This document shows positions 1 through 6,650 of a stretch of 42,254 nt of DNA, piece by piece. Positions within the stretch are counted from its first letter, which is position 1. Each line of letters starts with the position of its first letter. A program made the translations under genes and the position numbers. The notes beneath the pieces are model-generated. The model had not been told where the DNA came from and searched no databases. It saw nothing but the letters and a program-made list of their open reading frames with translations. Source of the stretch: Leptolyngbyaceae cyanobacterium T60_A2020_046 (GTDB lineage: Bacteria; Cyanobacteriota; Cyanobacteriia; Phormidesmidales; Phormidesmidaceae); NCBI GenBank assembly GCA_015272155.1, contig JACYME010000083.1, forward strand, positions 1 through 42,254, written 5' to 3'.

Positions 1-97
1 CCGGACTGACTTGAAAAAGGGCAGCCGTTTCCTCGACTGAATGCCCTTGCTCTACTCGGGCGACTACTCGCTCACGCAGATCTAAGCTGTAAGCCAT
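1..97 (-). CDS. IS630-family transposase, N-terminal fragment (cut by window edge)
   Basis: Reading leftwards from an ATG at 97-95 gives 32 codons beginning MAYSLDLRERVV, then ARVEQGHSVEETAALFQVSP. This is the familiar N-terminal helix-turn-helix of IS630/Tc1-type transposases in cyanobacteria (MAYSxDLRxRVV followed by an EEAA-like helix). The frame is open to the first base of the window, so the rest of the gene lies outside. It sits just beyond the 3' end of nadE and points away from it, which fits an insertion downstream of the NAD cluster. Whether the copy is intact cannot be judged from 97 bases. Confidence 0.75.
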   Translation of the reverse strand, partial: MAYSLDLRERVVARVEQGHSVEETAALFQVSP

Positions 98-136
98 TGT
101 TTCTCATTCTTATCTAGAACTACTATAATTGCAGAA

Positions 137-1930
137 CTAAGCGATGGAGGGTTGCGATCGCGGGGCTACGGGTTCCGCAGGCTGGGTGAATTCCCAGCAA
201 CTGGCGATGGGCATCCGCCAACCCATGCCAAAGGCACGATCAGTCACCTTGAGCACGGGGGGAGCCTGCCGCCGCTTGAACTCAGCCCGGGCCATCAGCC
301 GCATCACCTGATTCACCACCTGGAGATCATGGCCCGCCGCGATGATCTCGGTAACAGACTCGTGGCGCTGCACCAGCCGTTCCAGAATGTCGTCGAGGAT
401 GTCGTAGCTGGGCAGGGAGTCTTGATCGACCTGGCCGGGTTTGAGTTCGGCGCTGGGGGGCTTGGTGAGAATGGCGGGGGGAATGGGGGTAGGGGCAGTG
501 GTGGCGGGGATGGGCGCATGGGGCGCAGTGCTCTGGGTTCCGGCTAGTTCGGCCTGGCGGGTTGCATTCAGCCATTGGCACAGCGCGTAGACGCGGGTTT
601 TGGGCACGTCGCCAATGACCGCTAACCCGCCGTTCATGTCGCCATAGAGGGTGCAGTAGCCCACGGCCATTTCAGACTTGTTGCCCGTAGAGAGCAGCAG
701 GTAGCCAAACTTGTTGGCGATCGCCATCAGCAGGTTGCCCCGAATCCGCGACTGGATGTTTTCCTCTGCAACGCCGAATTCGGTGCCTGCAAACAGGGGA
801 TGCAGCGTCTCGTCATAGCCTGCCATCAGCGTGCCGATGGGGATGATTTCGTGGCGAATGCCGAGGGCGTGGGCGAGCTGTTGGGCATCGGTTACAGAAT
901 GGTCGGAACTGTAGGGCGAGGGCATGAGTACGCCGAGCACATGGTCGGCCCCCAGGGCTGCCACCGCGATCGCGGCCACCAAGGCAGAGTCGATGCCGCC
1001 GCTGAGGCCAATCACCGCCTGGGTAAAGCCACATTTGCGGGCATAGTCGCGCACGCCGAGCACCAGCGCTGACCATAGCTCGGCATTGAGGTCGGCGATC
1101 GCGGGGGTGATTGGCCCCGGCTCCACGTCAGCACGGGTATCGTCGTAGGTGACGCAAAACTGATCGGGCTGAAACGCCTGACCCCGCGCCACAACTTGCC
1201 CCTGCCGGTTGAGAACGATGCTGCTGCCGTCAAAAATCAGGTCGTCGTTGGCCCCCACCTGGTTGGCGTAGAGAATGGGCATGGCGAAGCGATCGGCAAT
1301 ATGGCCCAACATGCGCTCGCGGGTGGCCTGCTTTTGGGCGGTGTAGGGCGAGGCCGACAGGTTCACCACCAGGTCAACGCCCACCTCCTTGAGCCGCGCG
1401 ACGGGATTGTCGGGATAGGTGCGCTTGCCCCAAAATTCCTCATCGTTCCACAGGTCTTCGCAGATGGTGACGCCGATGTGTAGCCGCTGCCCGGTGCCCG
1501 TGTCGAGGTGAAAGTGGTTGACGGCGCGACCGGGCTCAAAATATCGATCTTCGTCAAACACGTCGTAGGTGGGCAGCAGTTGTTTATGGAAGATGCGCTG
1601 CACTTGGCCGCCGTCAATCAGCGCCATGCTGTTGAAGAGGGGCTTGCCCCCGCGATCGCTGGCCTCGGGATGGGGTTCTGCAAAGCCAACCAAAACGGCC
1701 AGGGTCGGCGGCATGTGGGCCGCGACGCGATCGAGATGGGTTCGCATGGCGGCAATAAAGTCGGGCCGTAGCAGCAAATCGCGGGGCGGGTAGCCACACA
1801 GCGACAGCTCTGGCGTCAACATCAGCCGCGCCCCCGCTGCCGCTGCGGCCTGGGCAGCGTCGAGGATGCGCTGGGCGTTGCCAGCCAGGTCGCCAATGAC
1901 GGGGTTGAGTTGTGCGATCGCAATTTTCAT
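137..1930 (-). CDS. nadE: Glutamine-dependent NAD+ synthetase NadE
   Basis: Last step of NAD synthesis: ATP-dependent amidation of deamido-NAD with glutamine as nitrogen donor, in the cytosol. The 597-residue protein has the two-domain form. The N-terminal nitrilase-type glutaminase shows the Glu-Lys-Cys triad: E41 in TPELSLCGYP, K116 in FHKQLLP, C157 in GVTICEDLW. The C-terminal synthetase shows the ATP P-loop SGGIDS at 310-315 and the later KPPSAELKPGQVDQDSLP segment. A Thr/Pro/Ala-rich stretch at about 463-486, just before KPPSAEL, looks like an extra loop compared with the usual family sequence. It lies about 200 bases downstream of nrtR on the same strand and could be a separate transcript or the tail of the NAD operon. 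The ATG start is followed directly by the conserved MKIAIAQLNP. Confidence 0.95.
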   Translation of the reverse strand: MKIAIAQLNPVIGDLAGNAQRILDAAQAAAAAGARLMLTPELSLCGYPPRDLLLRPDFIAAMRTHLDRVAAHMPPTLAVLVGFAEPHPEASDRGGKPLFNSMALIDGGQVQRIFHKQLLPTYDVFDEDRYFEPGRAVNHFHLDTGTGQRLHIGVTICEDLWNDEEFWGKRTYPDNPVARLKEVGVDLVVNLSASPYTAQKQATRERMLGHIADRFAMPILYANQVGANDDLIFDGSSIVLNRQGQVVARGQAFQPDQFCVTYDDTRADVEPGPITPAIADLNAELWSALVLGVRDYARKCGFTQAVIGLSGGIDSALVAAIAVAALGADHVLGVLMPSPYSSDHSVTDAQQLAHALGIRHEIIPIGTLMAGYDETLHPLFAGTEFGVAEENIQSRIRGNLLMAIANKFGYLLLSTGNKSEMAVGYCTLYGDMNGGLAVIGDVPKTRVYALCQWLNATRQAELAGTQSTAPHAPIPATTAPTPIPPAILTKPPSAELKPGQVDQDSLPSYDILDDILERLVQRHESVTEIIAAGHDLQVVNQVMRLMARAEFKRRQAPPVLKVTDRAFGMGWRMPIASCWEFTQPAEPVAPRSQPSIA

Positions 1931-2133
1931 GATGAAAGAAAGAGGTAAGTCCAGTCCGGTGGGTTAGGCGCAGTCGTGATACACGGTTTTACAAAGTTTG
2001 GTGAGCCATCAACGCAGTTTCAAGACGGTGCATCCTGTGGAGGGCGTGATGGGTGCATGACGCGGCGCAAGCGACACCCTGCGATTTCATACCTCCCTCC
2101 CCTTTCTTTCCCATCTCCACATTCCCGCGTTGC

Positions 2134-2880
2134 TTAAATAAACACCATCGGCTTATCTTTGCAGGGTTCAAAGGCGGCGGCGTCAAAGCGATAGAGGCTA
2201 GCGGGTCGGCCTGCGCCGCGCGAGGTTTTGACCCCCGTATCTTCCAAAAAGCCAAGCTTGAGCAAGCGGGCGCGAAAGTTGGAATAGTCGGAAAAATCTT
2301 CGCCGAGGACGGTGACATAGAGCTGATAGAGGTCTCCGAGGGTGAAGGTTTCGGGCAACACATCAAAGGCGATCGGGCTATATTCCAGCTTGTTTCGCAG
2401 GCGTTGATAGCCATAGTTGAGAATTTCGTTGTGGTCGAAGGCGAGGCGCGGCACGCGATTGAGCGGATACCAAGCAATGCCGCTGACGCCATCGGCAATC
2501 AGCTCGGCCTCGGCAAAGCGCACGAGGGCAAAATGGCTGACGGAGAGATAGCGGACTCCGTAGGCGTCTTTGGCTTCGCGGGGGTCGCGGCTGGGGCCAC
2601 CAAAGGTGTAGAGCTGTTCGAGGTAGAGGTTGTGGACGCGAATTTTCTCAGAAAGAACGCGGTAGGCGGCATCTTCCAAGGATTCGCCCTGACGCACGAG
2701 GGTGCCGGGCAGGCTCCAATAGCCCATGTAGGGATCTTCGTGGCGCATCACGAGGAGCACCAGCAGGCGATTTTGCTCGGTATCGACGGAGAAAATCACG
2801 TTATCGACCCCGACCTTAAAATCCGCTAGCAGATCATCGTCTAGGGGGTCGGCAACTTTTCTTTGTAGTTTTCCGCGCAT
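2134..2880 (-). CDS. nrtR: NrtR-like Nudix-fold transcriptional regulator of NAD metabolism
   Basis: A 248-residue protein with an N-terminal Nudix domain (about 20-150) and a C-terminal winged-helix part (about 160-245, containing YSNFRARLLKLGFL and a basic SRGAGRPASLYRF tail). This is the layout of NrtR regulators, which bind ADP-ribose and control NAD genes. The Nudix box is degenerate: the lead Gly is T60, E66 and R74 remain, but the catalytic REUXEEXGU core reads RVLSEKIRV (74-82), losing two of three metal-binding Glu and the Gly. Hydrolase activity is therefore unlikely, and ligand sensing is the better inference. Its start overlaps the end of nadD by 40 bases, implying coupled translation, and nadE follows. 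The family is often annotated only as NUDIX hydrolase in cyanobacteria; DNA binding is inferred from fold and context. Confidence 0.8.
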   Translation of the reverse strand: MRGKLQRKVADPLDDDLLADFKVGVDNVIFSVDTEQNRLLVLLVMRHEDPYMGYWSLPGTLVRQGESLEDAAYRVLSEKIRVHNLYLEQLYTFGGPSRDPREAKDAYGVRYLSVSHFALVRFAEAELIADGVSGIAWYPLNRVPRLAFDHNEILNYGYQRLRNKLEYSPIAFDVLPETFTLGDLYQLYVTVLGEDFSDYSNFRARLLKLGFLEDTGVKTSRGAGRPASLYRFDAAAFEPCKDKPMVFI

Positions 2881-3443
2881 GGGTACAGGTTGTGTTGGTC
2901 GATGTAGGCTCTGACAGCGGTGGGGAGGGCGCTGGGGTCGTCGGTTTGCCGATAGTAGCTAGACGACACATCAAAGGATTTTGGGATGTCGGCGATGGTG
3001 ATATGACCGCCCTGGTGCCGCACCTCCATCAAATCACGCTCGGACAGGTCGTAGCCGGGGCGCGGCACCACCAGAATCGCCACCTGGGCCAAGAGGTCAC
3101 GGGCTTTGTACCAGCGGGGCAGTTGGGCCACAAGGTCAGAACCGATGACCAGGGTGAAGGTAGCCTCGGGCCAGCGTTGGCGGGCAGCGGCGACGCTGTG
3201 GAGGCTGCGGGGATGGCTGAGGTCGGGATGGAGGCCGATCGCGCCGGGGGGCGCATCGATATCGCGAATCATCACCGCCAGCATCGCCATGCGATCGCCC
3301 AGAGAGCTTTGGTGCGCCTTGAAGGGATTGTCGGAGGCCCACACCGCCACGTGGTCAAACTGGGTGGCGAGCCATCGCAAAATCTCGCAGTGGCCGCGAT
3401 GGGGCGGATCGGCGCTGGTGCCAAACAGAGCAATGTGCATCAT
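2841..3443 (-). CDS. nadD: Nicotinate-nucleotide adenylyltransferase NadD
   Basis: Transfers AMP from ATP to nicotinate mononucleotide to form deamido-NAD. The 200-residue protein has the nucleotidyltransferase signature near the start, ALFGTSADPPHRGH, the cyanobacterial variant of GGTFDPxHxGH with the HxGH histidines intact. The second motif is FDVSSSYYRQ near the C-terminus, the equivalent of ISSTxIR. The start codon lies 6 bases after the pncB stop, and two consecutive ATG codons (3443 and 3440) could serve. The 3' end overlaps nrtR by 40 bases. The order pncB-nadD-nrtR strongly supports the assignment. Confidence 0.9.
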   Translation of the reverse strand: MMHIALFGTSADPPHRGHCEILRWLATQFDHVAVWASDNPFKAHQSSLGDRMAMLAVMIRDIDAPPGAIGLHPDLSHPRSLHSVAAARQRWPEATFTLVIGSDLVAQLPRWYKARDLLAQVAILVVPRPGYDLSERDLMEVRHQGGHITIADIPKSFDVSSSYYRQTDDPSALPTAVRAYIDQHNLYPCAENYKEKLPTP

Positions 3444-3449
3444 GGGGAA

Positions 3450-4823
3450 TCAGCGTGGGGTGGGCAGGGGCGATCGCTGGGTGCGGGCGGTGAGATCCGC
3501 CAGGGCCGGAGACACCTCAACGGGGTAGGATTCCGGCGACTCGACCCGGCGCACCGCCGGGGGCAGGCTGAGCACCGAGGCGCGGGTGCGCTGGGCGATC
3601 GCGGCGAGGGAGTCTGGTGGCGTTTGCCGAATGCCGTTAATCATCACGGGAACCAGCAGCGGCACGCGATCGCCCGGTTCCCCCTCTTTCGCCTCAGCCT
3701 GTAACCCTAGCCTATCGCCCAGGGCTTGGCCGTTGCGTACCTGGCGAAACACTTGCTTTTTGCCGGGGTATGTCGCTTTGCTGGCGGATTCTTTCATCAC
3801 GGGAATGCCGTCGATTTCCACGAGCTTGTAGACACCATTTACCGGAGCCCCGGTGACCAGGCGAGTGCCCAGCCCATAGCCATCGATGCAGGCATTGGCC
3901 GATCGCAGTCGGGCGATTTCAAACTCATCGAGATCGCCACTGGCCAAAATCGGCACCCCGGGCAGCAGATCGCGCACCTGCCGCGACAGGGGGGCCAAGT
4001 CGCCGGAGTCGAGTCGTACCCCGGCCAGAGCGGGGGCTCCCTGCCGTTGACGGGTGGCCAGATGCCGCGCCGCCCGCAGGGGATCGTAGGTGTCGATCAG
4101 CAGGGGCGCACCGGGAAAGTAGCGATGGAAGGCGTTGAAGGCGTCGGCTTCGCTGCCCGCTGAGGCCGCGATCGCCATGACCAGGGCGTGAGCCATCGTC
4201 CCGGCAGGTTTTTGGCCCAGGGCCAGGGCAGCAAGCACGTTGGACGTGGCATCAAGGCCGCCCGCGATCGCCGCGCGCGCGGCCCACAGCGCCCCCTGGG
4301 GGCTAAAGGCGCGCCGACTGCCAAATTCCAACAACTGGGCGCGATCGCCCGCCACATCCCGCAGGCGCGCCGCCCGCGTTGCCACCAGCGTTTGATAATT
4401 GAGGGTGTTGAGCAGGTAGGTTTCAACCACCTGGGCCTGCCACAGGGGTGCTTCGATCCGCAACAGCGGCTCGTGGGCAAAGACAGCGGTGCCTTCGGGC
4501 ACGGCCCACACATCCCCGGTGAAGCGGGCATCGCGCAGGGTGTCCCACAGGGCGGCGGGAGCGTGTGCAAAAATGCCCGTCGCCTGGAGGGCATCCAGGT
4601 GGCGATCGCTGAGGTGAAAGGCTTCCAAATACTCCAGGGCTTGGGCCAACCCCATTGCGATCGCGTAGCCAAAGTCAGCGGGCAAGCGGCGGGCAAAGAG
4701 TTCAAAGCTGGCGCGGCGTTGATCCAACCCTTCGCCCACGTAACAAGCGGTCATCGTGAGCTGATAGAGGTCGGTCAATAGACTCGCGTCTTCTGCGGCA
4801 ACCGAGAGGGGGAAGGTCGTCAT
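3450..4823 (-). CDS. pncB: Nicotinate phosphoribosyltransferase PncB
   Basis: Salvages nicotinate with phosphoribosyl pyrophosphate to nicotinate mononucleotide, feeding NadD. Recognised from LLTDLYQLTMTACYV at the N-terminus, SxxAHALVMA-type and LIDTYDPLRAARH motifs in the middle, and the phosphate-binding GVRLDSGDLAPLSRQVRD segment, then ILASGDLDEFEIARL. The length of 457 residues fits the family. I chose the ATG at 4823 (MTTFPLS). The frame can be extended to a TTG at 4835, but no ribosome binding site separates the two. It is the first gene of the pncB-nadD-nrtR unit. An AT-rich inverted repeat over a TATAGT box lies 25-45 bases upstream. Confidence 0.92.
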   Translation of the reverse strand: MTTFPLSVAAEDASLLTDLYQLTMTACYVGEGLDQRRASFELFARRLPADFGYAIAMGLAQALEYLEAFHLSDRHLDALQATGIFAHAPAALWDTLRDARFTGDVWAVPEGTAVFAHEPLLRIEAPLWQAQVVETYLLNTLNYQTLVATRAARLRDVAGDRAQLLEFGSRRAFSPQGALWAARAAIAGGLDATSNVLAALALGQKPAGTMAHALVMAIAASAGSEADAFNAFHRYFPGAPLLIDTYDPLRAARHLATRQRQGAPALAGVRLDSGDLAPLSRQVRDLLPGVPILASGDLDEFEIARLRSANACIDGYGLGTRLVTGAPVNGVYKLVEIDGIPVMKESASKATYPGKKQVFRQVRNGQALGDRLGLQAEAKEGEPGDRVPLLVPVMINGIRQTPPDSLAAIAQRTRASVLSLPPAVRRVESPESYPVEVSPALADLTARTQRSPLPTPR

Positions 4824-4847
4824 TGGGCAGTCCAAAGTTGCTTAATG

Positions 4848-4868
4848 GTCATTTTAACTATAATTGTC
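4848..4868 (-). promoter_or_regulatory. Possible promoter/operator of the pncB-nadD-nrtR operon
   Basis: In an AT-rich island, GTCATTT (4848-4854) and AATTGTC (4862-4868) form an imperfect inverted repeat with 7 bases between. On the minus strand a TATAGT -10-like box (4862-4857) lies inside the spacer, about 34 bases before the pncB ATG. No good -35 is visible. An operator for the NrtR-like regulator at the head of its own operon would be expected here; the link is inference from position and symmetry only. Confidence 0.3.
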
Positions 4869-4960
4869 TCGGGAATTCCAGATGAGCAAAGGATGAATTT
4901 GGGAAATTCAGGCGCGATCGCGCGCCAGTCAGCCAAGGAATTGTCCGCAAAATTTCTCGA

Positions 4961-4982
4961 AAGTCCTCAGTCTTCAGGACTT
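4961..4982. repeat. REP-like palindrome AAGTCCT-N8-AGGACTT
   Basis: Perfect 7-bp stem (4961-4967 with 4976-4982) and an 8-base loop. The AGTCC...GGACT core recurs twice near 9.1 kb, so this may be a member of a dispersed palindromic repeat rather than a terminator; no T-run follows on either strand. Confidence 0.45.
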
Positions 4983-5116
4983 GCGCCGAGCTGGCGGGAT
5001 CGTGAGTTTTCGGAAAATCCCTAAAAAACCGATCTTCATTTTTGGTGAAATTAAATAAATCTGGGGCGACCCCCGTCCAATCTCCAGACAGGGCTATGCT
5101 GAAAGAATGCTGCCAT

Positions 5117-5150
5117 TCTGACCTTCTGAATCTGACCTTCTGAATCTGAC
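5117..5150 (+). repeat. Tandem repeat directly before the ubiA start
   Basis: TCTGACCTTCTGAA occurs twice in tandem (5117-5130, 5131-5144), followed by a partial third copy TCTGAC (5145-5150). The array ends 3 bases before the ATG of ubiA, so it occupies the place of the ribosome binding site. No purine-rich Shine-Dalgarno sequence is visible there. Confidence 0.8.
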
Positions 5151-5153
5151 ACG

Positions 5154-6038
5154 ATGGAAACCACCCCTTTGCCCCCCCAAGAGCCCACCTGGAAGGCCAT
5201 TGTTCGCCTGATGCGATGGGACAAACCCACCGGTCGCCTGATTCTCATGGTGCCGGCCCTGTGGGCGTTGGTGTTGGCGGCGCGTGGGGTGCCGCCGCTG
5301 CCATTGCTGATCGTGGTGATTGTGGGCAGCGTCGTCACCAGCGCCGCTGGCTGCATTGTGAATGACCTGTGGGATCGCGATATTGATCCCCAGGTGCAGC
5401 GCACGCGCACGCGCCCCCTGGCGGCGAAGTCCCTCTCGGTGTGGGTGGCGATCGCCCTTGCGATCGTGGCCTTTCTCTGTGCCTATGGCCTGTCGCGCTA
5501 TCTCACCCCCTTCAGCTATTGGCTGTGCGTGGCAGCGGTGCCAGTGATTGTGGCCTATCCCCTGGCGAAGCGGGTGTTTCCGGTGCCGCAGTTGGTGCTG
5601 GCGATCGCGTGGGGCTTTGCGGTGCTGATTCCCTGGAGCGCAGTGACGGGCGGGCTCGAGCTGGCGGCGTGGCTTCTGTGGGGCGCAGTGCTGCTGTGGA
5701 CGCTGGGGTTCGATACGGTCTACGCCATTCCCGATCGCGAATTTGATGAACGGTTGGGGATCAACTCCAGTGCTCGGTTCTTTGGCAAACAAACGCCCAC
5801 CGCGATCGCCCTCTTCTTCCTCGGCACGGCGATTCTGCTCGGCCTCGTGGGGCTGGTGATGGGGCTGGGCCTGACTTACTGGATATCCCTCGCGATCGCG
5901 ATCGGCCTGTGGTCGCGCCAAAGCTACCAGCTCAGCCTCTATAACCCACCGCCCAAACTCTACGGTCAGCTCTTTCAGCAAAACGTAGTGCTTGGCTTCA
6001 TCCTGCTGGCGGGCATGACCCTCGGCTGGTGGGTCTAG
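5154..6038 (+). CDS. ubiA: UbiA-family 4-hydroxybenzoate polyprenyl(solanesyl)transferase
   Basis: Membrane prenyltransferase attaching a polyprenyl chain to 4-hydroxybenzoate, an early step of plastoquinone synthesis in cyanobacteria. The 294 residues are mostly hydrophobic helices. The first Asp-rich motif is NDLWDRDIDPQVQRTRTRPL (70-89) and the second is PDREFDERLGINSSARFFG (about 198-216), both typical of the 4-hydroxybenzoate branch of UbiA. chlG at 33830-34828 is a second UbiA-family gene in this window, clearly of the chlorophyll synthase branch, which helps separate the two. The ATG at 5154 follows the tandem repeat. The gene stands alone, divergent from the NAD operon. Confidence 0.88.
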   Translation: METTPLPPQEPTWKAIVRLMRWDKPTGRLILMVPALWALVLAARGVPPLPLLIVVIVGSVVTSAAGCIVNDLWDRDIDPQVQRTRTRPLAAKSLSVWVAIALAIVAFLCAYGLSRYLTPFSYWLCVAAVPVIVAYPLAKRVFPVPQLVLAIAWGFAVLIPWSAVTGGLELAAWLLWGAVLLWTLGFDTVYAIPDREFDERLGINSSARFFGKQTPTAIALFFLGTAILLGLVGLVMGLGLTYWISLAIAIGLWSRQSYQLSLYNPPPKLYGQLFQQNVVLGFILLAGMTLGWWV

Positions 6039-6044
6039 CTCGTG

Positions 6045-6082
6045 CCAGACCTACCGCTGCGGGTAGGCGGGCTCATGTCTGG
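6045..6082. terminator. Hairpin between convergent genes
   Basis: Nested stems CCAGAC/GTCTGG (6045-6050, 6077-6082) and CCTACC/GGTAGG (6050-6055, 6062-6067) lie just after the ubiA stop and before the 3' end of the opposing small gene. There is no U-tract, so the terminator role is a guess from position. Confidence 0.35.
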
Positions 6083-6093
6083 AGCGCGTCGCC

Positions 6094-6339
6094 TCATCGC
6101 AAAAGCTGCCGACGCCAGAGCTGGGCGCGGCACACCGCCACGCTAAATTCTGAAATCAAGGCTTGCTGCTCTGGGGAAGGTGGGCGTTGGACGGCATCAA
6201 ACTTCGCGATCGCGGCAGCGATTTTGCGGGCGGTATCTTGGGGTACCCCCAACTGCATCAGCTTGTACCAATAGACCACGCCAATTTGCTTCACATAGTC
6301 AGCGCGGGACGCGGGGCGAGGAGTAGTGGTTGTCATCAT
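6094..6339 (-). CDS. Small conserved-type hypothetical protein
   Basis: 81 residues starting MMTTTTPRPASRADYVKQ, with a soluble, largely helical composition (QIGVVYWYKLMQLGVPQDTARKIAAAIAKFD) and a basic C-terminus RRQLLR. No motif that I recognise. The codon use and HIP1 site inside match the genome, and the ORF fills the space between ubiA and the phoX terminator. It is convergent with ubiA. It resembles short uncharacterised cyanobacterial proteins, but I cannot name a family. Confidence 0.6.
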   Translation of the reverse strand: MMTTTTPRPASRADYVKQIGVVYWYKLMQLGVPQDTARKIAAAIAKFDAVQRPPSPEQQALISEFSVAVCRAQLWRRQLLR

Positions 6340-6650
6340 AGGGAAAACACATCATAAACCTAACCCTTGCATCATCTGGGAATCGGGCGGGAAATTCAGT
6401 GATGCGATTGGGCGGTTTTCCGTGATTTCCCGGAAGACGTTCCGTGATGGCCGCATACCGTGACCGTGACGGGCGATCGCCCAGCCTGTGATCTGGATTA
6501 CGCCTAAGCTGACACCCTTCTCCATGCAAAAAGCCTGTGCTGCGGATCACGCAACACAGGCTGGGGCACGTAGCGGTATTGAGCCTATCCTCATGCGAAG
6601 CCATGTCCCAGTTTCAGCGGATTGAAACCAGAACCCAGCGATCGCACGAC
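6340..6650. other. Intergenic region between phoX 3' end and small gene
   Basis: About 310 bases. The phoX terminator (6528-6562) is the only clear element. The stretch 6400-6480 carries short repeated TTCCGTGAT/TTTCCGTGAT words. No gene is supported. Confidence 0.6.
6528..6562 (-). terminator. Rho-independent terminator of phoX
   Basis: On the minus strand a long hairpin: AGCCTGTG (6562-6555) pairs with 6539-6532, and TGCG/CGCA extends it past one mismatch with a 5-base loop (6549-6545). The stem is followed by TTTTT (6532-6528). It lies about 90 bases after the phoX stop. Confidence 0.8.

Larger units (their letters stand above)
4836..5153. other. Divergent intergenic region pncB / ubiA
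   Basis: A 318-base gap between divergent genes. Besides the candidate operator near pncB it holds a HIP1-like GC run (about 4912-4926), a perfect 7-bp hairpin AAGTCCT/AGGACTT at 4961-4982, and a 14-base tandem repeat touching the ubiA start. No further gene is seen. Confidence 0.6.

Noticed and set aside
2053-2829. 258-residue open frame on the plus strand opposite nrtR
   Set aside because: It is the antisense shadow of nrtR; composition is atypical and no motif is seen, while nrtR has clear domains.
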